DNA from: Aminobacter carboxidus
Lineage (GTDB): Bacteria > Pseudomonadota > Alphaproteobacteria > Rhizobiales > Rhizobiaceae
Length of the DNA stretch: 64,000 nt
Direction of reading: 5' to 3'
NCBI RefSeq assembly: GCF_014863355.1
Contig: NZ_JACZEP010000016.1
Location: forward strand, 21,037-85,036
Positions 8,510 to 16,357 of this stretch are shown here, piece by piece. The notes beneath the pieces were generated by a model. The model ran no database searches. It saw only the letters and a list, made by a program, of their open reading frames with translations, and was not told the origin of the DNA. Every line of letters starts with the position of its first letter. Position 1 is the stretch's first letter. Position numbers and translations under genes: made by a program.

Positions 8510-9946
8510 ATGGATTCGTTTCTGACCGGCCTGAAAGCGGCCGTGGACACGCTTGGAGCAACGGTTCTGTTGCCCATCGTCATCTTCATCATCGCTGTGG
8601 TTCTTGGTGCCAAGGTGGGCAAGGCGTTCCGCGCCGCCATCACCATCGGCGTCGCCTTCATCGGCATCAACCTGGTGCTCGGGCTGATGCTCGGATCGAT
8701 CGGCGACGTCGCCAAGGCGATCGTCACCAACACCGGCATCCAGCGCGACATCGTCGATGTCGGCTGGCCTTCGGCTGCGGCCATCGCCTTCGGTTCGTCC
8801 GTCGGCCTGTGGGTCATTCCGATCGGCATCGCCGTCAACATCGCGCTGCTCCTGCTGCGCTGGACGCGCACGCTCAACGTCGACGTCTGGAACTTCTGGC
8901 ACTTCGCCTTCGTCGGTTCGCTGGCCACCGCTGCCACCGGCAGCCTGGGCTACGGCCTGGCAGTTGCCGCACTGGTCGCAGCCCTGGCGCTGCTGTTCGC
9001 CGACTGGTCTGCACGCGCCGTGCAGCAGTTCTACGGTATCCCCGGCGTTTCGGTGCCGCATCTGGCGTCCGCGCAGATCCTGCCGATCGCCATCGTGCTG
9101 AACTGGGTCATGGACCGCATTCCCGGCATCAACAAGATCAACATCTCGACCGAAACCATCGAAAAGCGCTTCGGCGTCTTCGGTGAACCTGTGGTGCTTG
9201 GCCTGATCATCGGCCTCGTGCTCGGCCTGATCGCCTATTACAACGCCGGCGACTTCGGCACGGTGCTGTCCAAGGTGCTGACCACAGGCATGACCTTGGC
9301 CGCCGTGATGCTTTTGCTGCCGCGCATGGTCAAGGTCCTGATGGAAGGCCTGCTGCCGGTCTCTGATGCGGCGCAGGAGTTCGTGCGCAAGCGCACCGGC
9401 GACCGTGAACTGCTGGTCGGCCTCGACTCGGCGATCCTGATCGGTCATCCGGCCGCGATCTCGTCGTCGCTGATCCTGGTGCCGATCGCCATCGTGCTGT
9501 CGATCATCCTGCCAGGCAACCGCGTCATCCTGTTCGCTGACCTTGCGGTCATTCCGTTCATCGTGGCGATGACGGCACCGCTGCTCAAGGGCAACGTCTT
9601 CCGCATGGTCATCGTCGGCACCGTCACGCTGGCGCTCGGCTTCTATGTCGCCAACGCGCTGGCGCCGCTGTTCACCAGCGCTGCCGTCTCGTCCGGCTTC
9701 GAGATGCCGGCCAATGCTGTGCAGATCACCTCTGTCGTCGACGGCTTCCTGTGGATCCCTTACGTGATCATCGAAGCGATCCAGGGCCTTGCCATCGCCG
9801 GCCTGGTGCTGATCGCTGCGGTGATCGCCCTGCTGTTTGTCCTCTACCGCCGCAACAGCGCGGCCTGGGAGCGTGCTGCAGGTGCCGAGGACGAAGCCGA
9901 AGAGGCAGCTCCTGCCATCCGCGCGAAGGCTACGGTCAACGCCTGA
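8510..9946 (+). CDS. gatC: PTS galactitol-type transporter subunit IIC
   Basis: A 478-residue polytopic membrane protein with about 11-12 hydrophobic helices. It begins MDSFLTGLKAAVDTLGATVL and keeps galactitol-IIC-like stretches such as FRAAITIGVAFIGINLVLG and LDSAILIGHPAAISSSLIL. It forms the membrane channel of a sugar-specific PTS permease; the phosphoryl group comes through the IIA and IIB proteins encoded just downstream. The last 30 residues are charged and cytoplasmic. The ATG has a GGGGAGG site 4 bp upstream (8500-8506). Galactitol is a family-level assignment; another polyol or pentitol is possible. Confidence 0.88.
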   Translation: MDSFLTGLKAAVDTLGATVLLPIVIFIIAVVLGAKVGKAFRAAITIGVAFIGINLVLGLMLGSIGDVAKAIVTNTGIQRDIVDVGWPSAAAIAFGSSVGLWVIPIGIAVNIALLLLRWTRTLNVDVWNFWHFAFVGSLATAATGSLGYGLAVAALVAALALLFADWSARAVQQFYGIPGVSVPHLASAQILPIAIVLNWVMDRIPGINKINISTETIEKRFGVFGEPVVLGLIIGLVLGLIAYYNAGDFGTVLSKVLTTGMTLAAVMLLLPRMVKVLMEGLLPVSDAAQEFVRKRTGDRELLVGLDSAILIGHPAAISSSLILVPIAIVLSIILPGNRVILFADLAVIPFIVAMTAPLLKGNVFRMVIVGTVTLALGFYVANALAPLFTSAAVSSGFEMPANAVQITSVVDGFLWIPYVIIEAIQGLAIAGLVLIAAVIALLFVLYRRNSAAWERAAGAEDEAEEAAPAIRAKATVNA

Positions 9947-10003
9947 TATCGACAACCCGAACCGGCGGCGCGTGCCGCCGGTCTCGGATACTGGAGTGTT
10001 TGA

Positions 10004-10465
10004 ATGGCGCGAGCCCTGATGAATTTCCTCGACCCCCAAGCCATCGCCCTGGGGGTCGAGGCGCAAGACAACGAAGCTGTCATCCGCCTGCTGGCCGGCA
10101 AGCTCGAAACGCTCGGCTATGTCAAGGCAACCTACGCGGACGCTGTGGTGAAGCGCGAAACGACGATGCCGACGGGCCTGCCGCTCGGCTATGCCCTCAA
10201 CGTTGCCATCCCGCACACCGACCCCGAACATGTGCTGAAGCCGGGCATCGCGCTGGCGGTGCTGCACAAGCCGGTCGACTTCGCCAACATGGAAGACCCC
10301 GACGAGGCGGTCCCGGTTGGCTTCGTGTTTCTCCTTGCGATCAATGACAAGGACAAGCAGATAGACATGCTTCAGGAAATCATGGACACGATCCAGAGCG
10401 AGGCAGCACTTGTTAGCCTCAGCAACGCCAAGACGTTCGAAGACATCGCCGCGGTGATCGGCTAG
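10004..10465 (+). CDS. gatA: PTS sugar transporter subunit IIA (galactitol/fructose type)
   Basis: A 153-residue cytoplasmic protein of the EIIA fructose/mannitol/galactitol fold. The expected phosphorylated histidine lies in the segment ALNVAIPHTDPEHVL (about residue 69). It accepts phosphate from HPr and hands it to the IIB protein encoded 21 bp downstream. The start MARALMNFLDPQ is preceded by GGAG at a suitable distance; a second ATG six codons in is possible. It follows IIC by 57 bp, within the same operon. Confidence 0.88.
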   Translation: MARALMNFLDPQAIALGVEAQDNEAVIRLLAGKLETLGYVKATYADAVVKRETTMPTGLPLGYALNVAIPHTDPEHVLKPGIALAVLHKPVDFANMEDPDEAVPVGFVFLLAINDKDKQIDMLQEIMDTIQSEAALVSLSNAKTFEDIAAVIG

Positions 10466-10486
10466 CCACAGCAAGGGATATATCAG

Positions 10487-10774
10487 ATGGCCAAACAGAA
10501 GACCGTTCTCTTTGCCTGCGGCACCGGCGTCGCCACGTCGACGGCGGTCAACGCCGCCGTCACCGAAGCCATGAAGTCGCGCGGGCTGACCTTCAACGCC
10601 ATGCAATGCAAGGCAACCGAAGTGCCGAGCCTCGCCGACAATGTCGATCTCATCGTTTCGACGACGCCGATCTCGGCGTCGGTGACGGTTCCAGTGATCA
10701 AGGGGCTCGCTTTCCTGACCGGCATCGGCAAGGACAAAGCGCTCGACGATATCGAGGCCGAACTGCGCAAGTAG
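10487..10774 (+). CDS. gatB: PTS sugar transporter subunit IIB (galactitol type)
   Basis: A 95-residue protein, the usual size of a free GatB-type IIB. The phosphocysteine loop is clear at residues 8-17, FACGTGVATS, with Cys10 as the phosphate carrier. It passes phosphate from IIA to the sugar moving through IIC. It is the last gene of the three-gene operon, followed after 24 bp by a strong terminator. No polyol dehydrogenase, sugar-phosphate aldolase, HPr or enzyme I gene lies next to it. Confidence 0.9.
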   Translation: MAKQKTVLFACGTGVATSTAVNAAVTEAMKSRGLTFNAMQCKATEVPSLADNVDLIVSTTPISASVTVPVIKGLAFLTGIGKDKALDDIEAELRK

Positions 10775-10798
10775 CCTCAGCTTCCAATCGATCAAACA

Positions 10799-10824
10799 AA
10801 AAGGGCGCCGTTTGGCGCCCTTTT
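10799..10824. terminator. Bidirectional terminator between the PTS operon and hss
   Basis: A perfect 11-bp stem, AAAAGGGCGCC and GGCGCCCTTTT, encloses a GTTT loop. The A and T runs at the two ends give a U tract on either strand. It sits between two convergent genes and can end both transcripts. Confidence 0.92.
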
Positions 10825-10843
10825 CGTTTTCAAGTCCTGGCGC

Positions 10844-12289
10844 TCAGCGCACCAGGATGTTGCGGAACTGCCATGGATCTTCCTTGTCGAGATCCTCCTC
10901 GAACAGGCCGGGGCGGCCTTCGAGCGGCGTCCAGTCGGTGTAGTAGCCGTTGACCGGCCCGAGATACTGCTTTTGCACTTCAAGGCAGCGCTTGTAGTCG
11001 ACCTCGTCGGCTTCGACGATGCCGGCCTCAGGATTCTCAAGAGCCCAGACCATGCCGGCGAGCACGGCGGAAGACACCTGCAGGCCGGTGGCGTTCTGGT
11101 AAGGCGCAAGCTTGCGCGCCTGTTCGAGTGTCAGCTGCGAGCCAAACCAGTATGCGTTCTTGTCGTGGCCATAGAGCAGCACGCCGAGCTCGTCCGACCC
11201 GTCGACGAGTTCGTTCTCGTCAAGCACGTGATGGACGGGCTGTGCCTTGCCGGCGGCGCCGAACATCTCGTGCAGCGACAGCACAGCGTCGTTGCAGGGA
11301 TGGTAGGCGTAGTGGCAGGTCGGGCGGTAGGTCACCTTGCCCTTCTTCGAGCGTACGGTGAAGAAGTCGGAGATCGAGATCGCCTCGTTGTGGGTGACTA
11401 GGAAACCGTATTGCGGGCCAGGTGTCGGGCACCAGCTGCGAACGCGCGTGTTGGCGCCCGGCTGCTCGAGATAGATCGCCGCCTTGTTGCCCTTCTTGAA
11501 CTTCTTGGCGTTCTTGGGCTTCCAGGTTTCGTGCGTGCCCCAGCCGAGTTCGGCCGGCTGCAGGCCTTCAGAGATGAAGCCCTCGACCGACCAGGTGTTC
11601 CAGAACACGTTCATCGGCTTGGGGTTCTTGGTACGCTGGGTGTCGCGCTCGGCGATGTGAATACCCTTGACGCCGGCCTTCTTCATCAGCGCGGCCCAGC
11701 CCTCGCGGTCGTTGGTCGCGGGGATCTCGAACTCAAGGCCCAGATCCTTGGACAGGTTGACCAGCGCCTGCTTGACGAACCACGAGACCATGCCCGGATT
11801 GGCGCCGCAGGTCGAAACGGCAGTGGTGCCGCCCGGGTGCTTGCGCCGTTCTTCCAGAAGCGTCTCACGCAGCGCGTAGTTGGTGCGCTCGCCATTGTCG
11901 GCGCTGTTGTTGAAGTAGAAGCCGAGCCACGGCTCGATGACGGTGTCGACGTAGAGCGTGCCGAGCTTGCGGCACAGATGCATGAGCTCCACGGAACCGG
12001 TGTCGACCGAGAGGTTGACGCAGAAGCCCTGGCCGCCGCCGTTGGTCAGCAGGGGCGTCAGAAGCTCCTTGAAATTGTCCTTGGTTACCGCCTCCTGGAT
12101 GAATTTGATGCCACGCTCATCCGCGAGTTTTCGGTTCTCGTCGCTGGGATCGATAATCACCATGCGCGACTTGTCGAACTTGAAATGGCGTTCAATGAGG
12201 GGGAGCGTTCCGCGACCAATCGAGCCGAAGCCGATCATCACAACAGGACCAGTAATCTCACCGTACACAGGCCATTTTTCATTCGCCAT
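10844..12289 (-). CDS. hss: Homospermidine synthase
   Basis: A 481-residue protein of normal bacterial Hss length. It joins two putrescine units (or putrescine and spermidine) with NAD to give sym-homospermidine, a main polyamine of rhizobia. The NAD-binding loop VVMIGFGSIGRGTLPLIERH lies at residues 16-35, and STCGANPGMVSWFVKQAL around 160. It belongs to the saccharopine dehydrogenase-like fold. Its substrate putrescine would come from the decarboxylase encoded 24 kb away in this window. It is monocistronic: a terminator follows it and another lies just upstream. Confidence 0.95.
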   Translation of the reverse strand: MANEKWPVYGEITGPVVMIGFGSIGRGTLPLIERHFKFDKSRMVIIDPSDENRKLADERGIKFIQEAVTKDNFKELLTPLLTNGGGQGFCVNLSVDTGSVELMHLCRKLGTLYVDTVIEPWLGFYFNNSADNGERTNYALRETLLEERRKHPGGTTAVSTCGANPGMVSWFVKQALVNLSKDLGLEFEIPATNDREGWAALMKKAGVKGIHIAERDTQRTKNPKPMNVFWNTWSVEGFISEGLQPAELGWGTHETWKPKNAKKFKKGNKAAIYLEQPGANTRVRSWCPTPGPQYGFLVTHNEAISISDFFTVRSKKGKVTYRPTCHYAYHPCNDAVLSLHEMFGAAGKAQPVHHVLDENELVDGSDELGVLLYGHDKNAYWFGSQLTLEQARKLAPYQNATGLQVSSAVLAGMVWALENPEAGIVEADEVDYKRCLEVQKQYLGPVNGYYTDWTPLEGRPGLFEEDLDKEDPWQFRNILVR

Positions 12290-12313
12290 TTTTTATGGCA
12301 CTCCTTCTCACAC

Positions 12314-12342
12314 TAAAAGAGCCGGGCCCCAATTGACCCGGC
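12314..12342 (-). terminator. Probable terminator of the parDE-DUF3445 operon
   Basis: GCCGGG and CCCGGC pair across a 10-nt loop; on the minus strand the stem is followed by TCTTTTAG. It lies between the DUF3445 stop and the hss start, both on the minus strand, and so separates the two units. Confidence 0.65.
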
Positions 12343-12429
12343 TTCAACGGCTAAACCATACATGCTTGTCACAATAAAGCGAATCCGGCTTCCCATATGC
12401 AGTAGGAAGCGGACGTTATGCCGCTATTG

Positions 12430-13362
12430 TTAGCCGGCAGAGGCGATGCCGTTGAGGAAACCGACCAGCCTGTCGCGGTCGGCCGTGAGGCCCTTGTAGT
12501 CGAGCTGCTCGTGGTCGAGCGCCATCAATTGTTCGGCGAAAGAGGTGGCCAGTTGCGCCCTGTCAGGGGTGCGCGCAAGCACTGCCAGCGGATCGAGATA
12601 GATGCGGATCGTAAACAGGATGTCGCCTGAGACGGGCAGCTTTCTCAGCGTCTGACGCTCGACGCGAATGAAGGCGTGGGCCGCAGCATCAGCGCCGGGA
12701 AAGGTTGAATCCGTTTCGGGCGAGCGGGCCAGACGCTGGCGATCGGAGAGCGGGTGGTAGAGTGCGCCGTCGGCTTGGATCGACCAGTTGAAACGTTCGA
12801 CCAGCACCGCGAGCTTGTCGAACATGCGCGCGATCAGCTCGGCCATGCGGGTGCCGGGGCCGAAGCCGGGCACCGGGCCGTGGATGTCGTGGATCGCCTT
12901 GCCGAACTTCTCGGTGAGCCGCCATGACGAGGGGAAGCACAGCGAACCGGCAGCCAGCCGCCAGCCATTTTCGCCCTGGCGCATCAGGATAAGGTCTTCC
13001 TGGACGAGCTTCGAGGCCGCGATCAAAGGGTTGTTTCCGGTATTGGCGACGTCGATGGAGCGGCCGGAGCTTGCGATGACGCAGCGCCCGCCTTCGAGGC
13101 AATAGGTCTCAGGATAGCGCTCGACCAGATGTGCGAGCATAAGGTCGAGCACCTCCTGCTGGGCCGCGCGCGTCTCAGGCTCGGCGACGAAAACCTTGTC
13201 GGGAATAGTCGTGTAGAGCTTGTCCTTTTCCGCGAGATAGGCTTCGAGATGCTCGTCGAGCTCGATCCAGTCGCGCGGCTGCGCCTGCTTCAGTCCGATG
13301 GCGAAAGGTTTCGAGGTGCCGTCATAGGGCGTATGCGTGGGCAGGCTTGTGTTTACGTTCAC
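12430..13362 (-). CDS. DUF3445 (heme-dependent oxidative N-demethylase-like) protein
   Basis: From a GTG whose first bases overlap the previous stop (GTGA), the protein has 310 residues. An upstream ATG would add 12 residues but lies inside the preceding gene. The sequence matches DUF3445: IPDKVFVAEPETRAAQQEVL, GSLCFPSSWRLTEKFGKAIH, and FIRVERQTLRKLPVSGDILF. This family includes the haem-binding alpha subunit of an oxidative N-demethylase, so an oxidative role on methylamines is possible but not proven. Its first codons (PTHTPYDGTSKPFAIGLK) are duplicated at the start of the upstream ORF. Confidence 0.85.
   Translation of the reverse strand: MNVNTSLPTHTPYDGTSKPFAIGLKQAQPRDWIELDEHLEAYLAEKDKLYTTIPDKVFVAEPETRAAQQEVLDLMLAHLVERYPETYCLEGGRCVIASSGRSIDVANTGNNPLIAASKLVQEDLILMRQGENGWRLAAGSLCFPSSWRLTEKFGKAIHDIHGPVPGFGPGTRMAELIARMFDKLAVLVERFNWSIQADGALYHPLSDRQRLARSPETDSTFPGADAAAHAFIRVERQTLRKLPVSGDILFTIRIYLDPLAVLARTPDRAQLATSFAEQLMALDHEQLDYKGLTADRDRLVGFLNGIASAG
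13288..13341. repeat. 54-bp direct repeat, copy 1 (start of DUF3445 gene)
   Basis: This segment encodes the first residues of the DUF3445 protein. It matches 13863-13916 in the same orientation at 52 of 54 positions (differences at 13297 and 13336), offset exactly 575 bp. The two copies bracket a small membrane-protein ORF. Confidence 0.95.
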
Positions 13363-13922
13363 GACAGCTCGAGACTGGGGTTCGTGCGCGAGGTGCACTG
13401 TTTGAGATGTTGCCCGTTCGGACCGAATCCGTAGCCGAGATGGATGAAGTGCGCTTCGTTGGACTTGTCGACAAAGGCGATCATAGCTTCGGATTCTTCG
13501 ACTTGGGACAACCGAAAATCCATGTCTCCAAGCTCGCTCAGTCGCGCTCTATTTGCCGAGCTGACAGTCGCGCCTCGGGCAATCATCTCGCTCAGAGGGT
13601 TGTTGTAGCCTCCATAGACGCAGGCGGTGGTCCAGTTTCCGTCATTCAACAGGGTTAAGTCGATGATGTTGCGACCGTAGTCGCCATTGGACCATCGCTC
13701 GGCGATTTCCTCGATTTGCTGGGTGAGAAATCGGTATTTCGGATTTGAGTCGTCGTAGGGCGGGTTCCATGTCGTTGCATAAATGAGGGCTGCGAATGCC
13801 AGTACAATGCCCCATGCCCCAAGAAGCGCGACGACCGCGAATTTGGCGACCTCACCCAAGGCCTTCAGTCCAATGGCGAAAGGTTTCGAGGTGCCGTCAT
13901 AGGGCGTATGGGTGGGGATCAC
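13359..13922 (-). CDS. Small single-pass membrane protein of unknown function, inserted ORF
   Basis: From a GTG overlapping the parE stop (GTGA) this gives 187 residues. The first 18 codons copy the start of the DUF3445 gene (IPTHTPYDGTSKPFAIGLK). Then comes one membrane helix (about residues 24-46, FAVVALLGAWGIVLAFAALI) and an extracytoplasmic domain with two Cys, unlike any family I recognise. Its stop overlaps the next GTG, so it appears translationally coupled on both sides. The ORF body looks less GC-rich than its neighbours. It is likely an acquired gene using a duplicated 5' end; function unknown. Confidence 0.65.
   Translation of the reverse strand: MIPTHTPYDGTSKPFAIGLKALGEVAKFAVVALLGAWGIVLAFAALIYATTWNPPYDDSNPKYRFLTQQIEEIAERWSNGDYGRNIIDLTLLNDGNWTTACVYGGYNNPLSEMIARGATVSSANRARLSELGDMDFRLSQVEESEAMIAFVDKSNEAHFIHLGYGFGPNGQHLKQCTSRTNPSLELS
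13863..13916. repeat. 54-bp direct repeat, copy 2 (start of inserted ORF)
   Basis: This is the second copy of the repeat at 13288-13341, with two mismatches. It forms the first codons of the 187-residue ORF. It is far too long to be an ordinary transposition target duplication. Confidence 0.95.
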
Positions 13923-14218
13923 AGGGTGGTCGGCCACTGCGGCGGGCGGTTGCGCCGCGTATGATAGACGCGAAGCACCTCGATGTTGCCGTCCTTGACG
14001 CGGTAGGGAATGAAATAGGGCAGGTCGGGCACAGCACATTCGCGAACCGACTCGCGGCCGGCCGTGGGACGGCCGATGTCAGGCCGTTCCTCGATCAGCC
14101 TGAGCGCCTTGATGATGCGTTCGCCGACCTTCTGCGCCATTTCGGGATCATCAGCGGCAATAGTGGTACGGAGCTCGGCGAGATAGCGGACGGCGCGGGG
14201 AAGGATGCGTAGCGTCAT
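13919..14218 (-). CDS. parE: ParE/RelE-family toxin
   Basis: A 99-residue basic protein of the type II toxin superfamily. The N-terminal half is helical (AVRYLAELRTTIAADDPEMA, then RIIKALRLIEERPDIGRPTA) and the C-terminal half has the beta strands of the fold (YFIPYRVKDGNIEVLRVYHT, then RRNRPPQW). ParE toxins block gyrase and RelE toxins cut mRNA; this pattern is closer to ParE. The start overlaps the antitoxin stop by four bases (ATGA), the standard coupling of these modules. Toxicity is inferred only from family. Confidence 0.87.
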   Translation of the reverse strand: MTLRILPRAVRYLAELRTTIAADDPEMAQKVGERIIKALRLIEERPDIGRPTAGRESVRECAVPDLPYFIPYRVKDGNIEVLRVYHTRRNRPPQWPTTL

Positions 14219-14496
14219 GTCTCGGCGGCACCTGCTTGGGGAGCTGGCAGTTCACTGTCCGAACCCCATGACGCGAGCCAATCCGCCACGGTTTCGCCCA
14301 GCACGAAGGTGCCTTCATCTGCCTCGCGTTCGGCCTCGCGGACGCTGGCGAGATAGGCCTGCTGGTCGCCGACATAGGCGGCCACAGCTTCCTTGATGAT
14401 GAAGGCGCGCGAGCGTCTCGTCAGCGTCGCATAATCGTCTACTTCGCTGCGCAGATCGTCGGGCAGGCTGATAGAGAATTTGGATTCGCTGGCCAT
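14215..14496 (-). CDS. parD: ParD-like ribbon-helix-helix antitoxin
   Basis: A 93-residue protein whose N-terminal 45 residues form a ribbon-helix-helix DNA-binding domain (KFSISLPDDLRSEVDDYATL, then RRSRAFIIKEAVAAYV). The acidic C-terminal half should wrap and neutralise the toxin encoded next. It is expected to repress its own operon; a palindrome overlaps the promoter 34 bp upstream. The gene order antitoxin-toxin with a four-base overlap is typical. Confidence 0.87.
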   Translation of the reverse strand: MASESKFSISLPDDLRSEVDDYATLTRRSRAFIIKEAVAAYVGDQQAYLASVREAEREADEGTFVLGETVADWLASWGSDSELPAPQAGAAET

Positions 14497-14525
14497 GTTC
14501 AGGCTCTACAAATGCACCTGGAGAC

Positions 14526-14553
14526 AATGTAGTCGACTATGGCGGTGAGTCAA
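14526..14553 (-). promoter_or_regulatory. parDE promoter with palindromic operator
   Basis: On the minus strand, TTGACT (14553-14548) and TACATT (14531-14526) are 16 bp apart. A perfect palindrome TAGTCGACTA (14530-14539) fills the spacer next to the -10. A ParD dimer here would block transcription, the usual autoregulation of such pairs. Confidence 0.7.
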
Positions 14554-14555
14554 AC

Positions 14556-15224
14556 CTAACCTCGCACCAGCTTTGCCGCGATCAACCCGCGTAGCGAATT
14601 TCCGACCCACAGTCTTGATGCCCCGTTGAGGTCATCTAAGCTCAAGGTTGTCTCGACCGCGTCGCCTCGCGCAAGCATTTCGCCACGAAAAACCCCGGCA
14701 AGCAGCCCGCAGGCAAGTGCAGGCGTCCTGAGCGGCCCACCGTCACCAGGGTCGACAAAGAGGTTCGTTATCGTGCCTTCGCAGACGTTTTTCGCCTGAT
14801 TAAGCAGGATCACTTCGTCCGCTTTTTCGCGGGAAAACTCGGCGCGGGCGCGGTCATAGGCTTCGCGACGCGTCGTCTTGTGGCGTAGCAGCTCGTTCGA
14901 GCTGTCGAGGCGCGTTTCGGCGATGCAAATCGTCCACACGGCATCGGGTCCAAGCGGGGCAAATGGCTGGGTGGTGACGTCGGCGCTGCCATCCGCTGAC
15001 AGGGCGAGGCGGACTCGTAAGGCCGTGTCGCCAGCAGTTGCACGCTTCAGGCCCAGTTCGACGATTTCGCCGGCGAAGTCGAAGCCCAGCGCCGCCGCGG
15101 AAGCTTCGAGCCGGGCGAGGTGGAGATCACCGCGCAAAAAGCCGCCAACCGGCTCCCAGCGCAGCGTCTCGATCAGTTCGAAGCCGGCACCGTGCCCGTG
15201 GCGAAGCGTGCTTTCAAAAGACAT
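14556..15224 (-). CDS. pabC: Aminotransferase class IV (4-amino-4-deoxychorismate lyase-like)
   Basis: A 222-residue fold type IV PLP protein, short but complete. It has HLARLEASAAALGFDF near the start, the likely PLP lysine in LRHKTTRREAYDRA (about residue 112), and LLNQAKNVCEGTITNLFVDP, which matches the conserved EGTRTNIF-type motif. The gene overlaps pabB by 52 bp, so the product very likely turns aminodeoxychorismate into p-aminobenzoate for folate. By family alone it could be a D- or branched-chain amino acid aminotransferase. Confidence 0.85.
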   Translation of the reverse strand: MSFESTLRHGHGAGFELIETLRWEPVGGFLRGDLHLARLEASAAALGFDFAGEIVELGLKRATAGDTALRVRLALSADGSADVTTQPFAPLGPDAVWTICIAETRLDSSNELLRHKTTRREAYDRARAEFSREKADEVILLNQAKNVCEGTITNLFVDPGDGGPLRTPALACGLLAGVFRGEMLARGDAVETTLSLDDLNGASRLWVGNSLRGLIAAKLVRG

Positions 15225-16327
15225 TCCGCATACTCCGCTTCAGCCGTCGAATCGAACACCACGCCGCCGCCGACATTGTAGACGGCCTCGCCATCGTCAT
15301 GCAGCGTGATGGTGCGGATCGCCACCGAAAACCGCATCGTGCCGCCGGGCGCGATCCAGCCGATGGCGCCGCAATAGACGTCGCGCGGCGTGCTCTCCAG
15401 CTCGCGCAGGATCTCCATCGCCCGGATCTTCGGAGCGCCGGTGATGGAGCCGCAGGGAAACAGGGCTGCGAAGACCTGTTCGATGCTAAGGCCTGGCAGC
15501 AGTTTCGCCCGCACAGTGCTGACCATCTGGTGCACCGTCGGATAGCTTTCGATGCGGAACAACTCGGGCACGTCGAGCGTGCCGACTTCGCTGATCAGCG
15601 AGATGTCGTTGCGCAGCAGGTCGACGATCATGCGGTTTTCCGCCTGGTTCTTCTCGTCGTTGCGCAGGAACTTCTTGAGGGCGGCATCCTCCTCAGGTGT
15701 CTTGCCGCGTGGGGCGGTGCCCTTCATCGGATGAGTCTCGATCCAGCCAGCACTGTCGATCTCGAAAAACAGCTCCGGCGAACGCGACAGCACCACCGGT
15801 CCCCCGAGCGAGACCAGCGAGCCGTATTTCACCGGCTGGCGGGCGATCAGCGCGTCGAAGGCGTCGAGTGGGGTGCCCGACCATTGCGCGTGGACCGGAA
15901 AAGTCAGGTTCGCCTGGTAGCAGTCGCCCTGGCGCAGGTGCTGGTGCAGACGCTTGAAGCGACGCTCGTAGTCGGCCTCCGACCATGTCGCGCGCGCGTC
16001 GAAGATCGGCCCGTTGGTGACGGTCGCGCGCGATGCCGGGCGGTCGTTGTCAGATGGCTGGTCGAACACGCCGAGGCAGACGAGCGGTGTGCGCCGGCCC
16101 GCGGGCAAAAGCGGCCGCAGCTTCGGTTCGAGCAGATAGCCTGCCTCGTAGGAGAAGTAGCCGGCGAGCCACTTGCCCTGTTCATGCGCCTTCTGAGCCG
16201 CTTGGAGCGCCGGGAAAAAATCCGCCGCGTCATGCGCAATGATGATCTCGCGCGGTGCTTCAAACAGCACCTCGCGCCCGGCGGGGTCGTCCCTGAACAG
16301 GACGAAAGGGGATTGGGGACCGGTCAT
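15173..16327 (-). CDS. pabB: Aminodeoxychorismate synthase component I
   Basis: A 384-residue chorismate-binding enzyme. The catalytic core has LSRSPELFFEID, THPMKGTAPRGKTPEEDAAL with the conserved lysine, ENRMIVDLLRNDISLISEVG, SYPTVHQMVSTVRAKL, and FPCGSITGAPKIRAMEIL. It converts chorismate and ammonia into 4-amino-4-deoxychorismate; the glutamine amidotransferase PabA is not in the window. The length is shorter than anthranilate synthase, and the P-M-K-G-T motif favours PabB. It overlaps the downstream pabC. Confidence 0.93.
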   Translation of the reverse strand: MTGPQSPFVLFRDDPAGREVLFEAPREIIIAHDAADFFPALQAAQKAHEQGKWLAGYFSYEAGYLLEPKLRPLLPAGRRTPLVCLGVFDQPSDNDRPASRATVTNGPIFDARATWSEADYERRFKRLHQHLRQGDCYQANLTFPVHAQWSGTPLDAFDALIARQPVKYGSLVSLGGPVVLSRSPELFFEIDSAGWIETHPMKGTAPRGKTPEEDAALKKFLRNDEKNQAENRMIVDLLRNDISLISEVGTLDVPELFRIESYPTVHQMVSTVRAKLLPGLSIEQVFAALFPCGSITGAPKIRAMEILRELESTPRDVYCGAIGWIAPGGTMRFSVAIRTITLHDDGEAVYNVGGGVVFDSTAEAEYAECLLKARFATGTVPASN

Positions 16328-16357
16328 GACTTCAGTTGCCTGGGAAAGGGCTGGAAC

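Noticed and set aside
8324..10795. An 823-codon open frame on the minus strand
   Set aside because: It is antisense to the three PTS genes, which have clear families and motifs. The minus frame is His/Arg/Asp-rich, typical of the complement of GC-rich membrane-protein genes.
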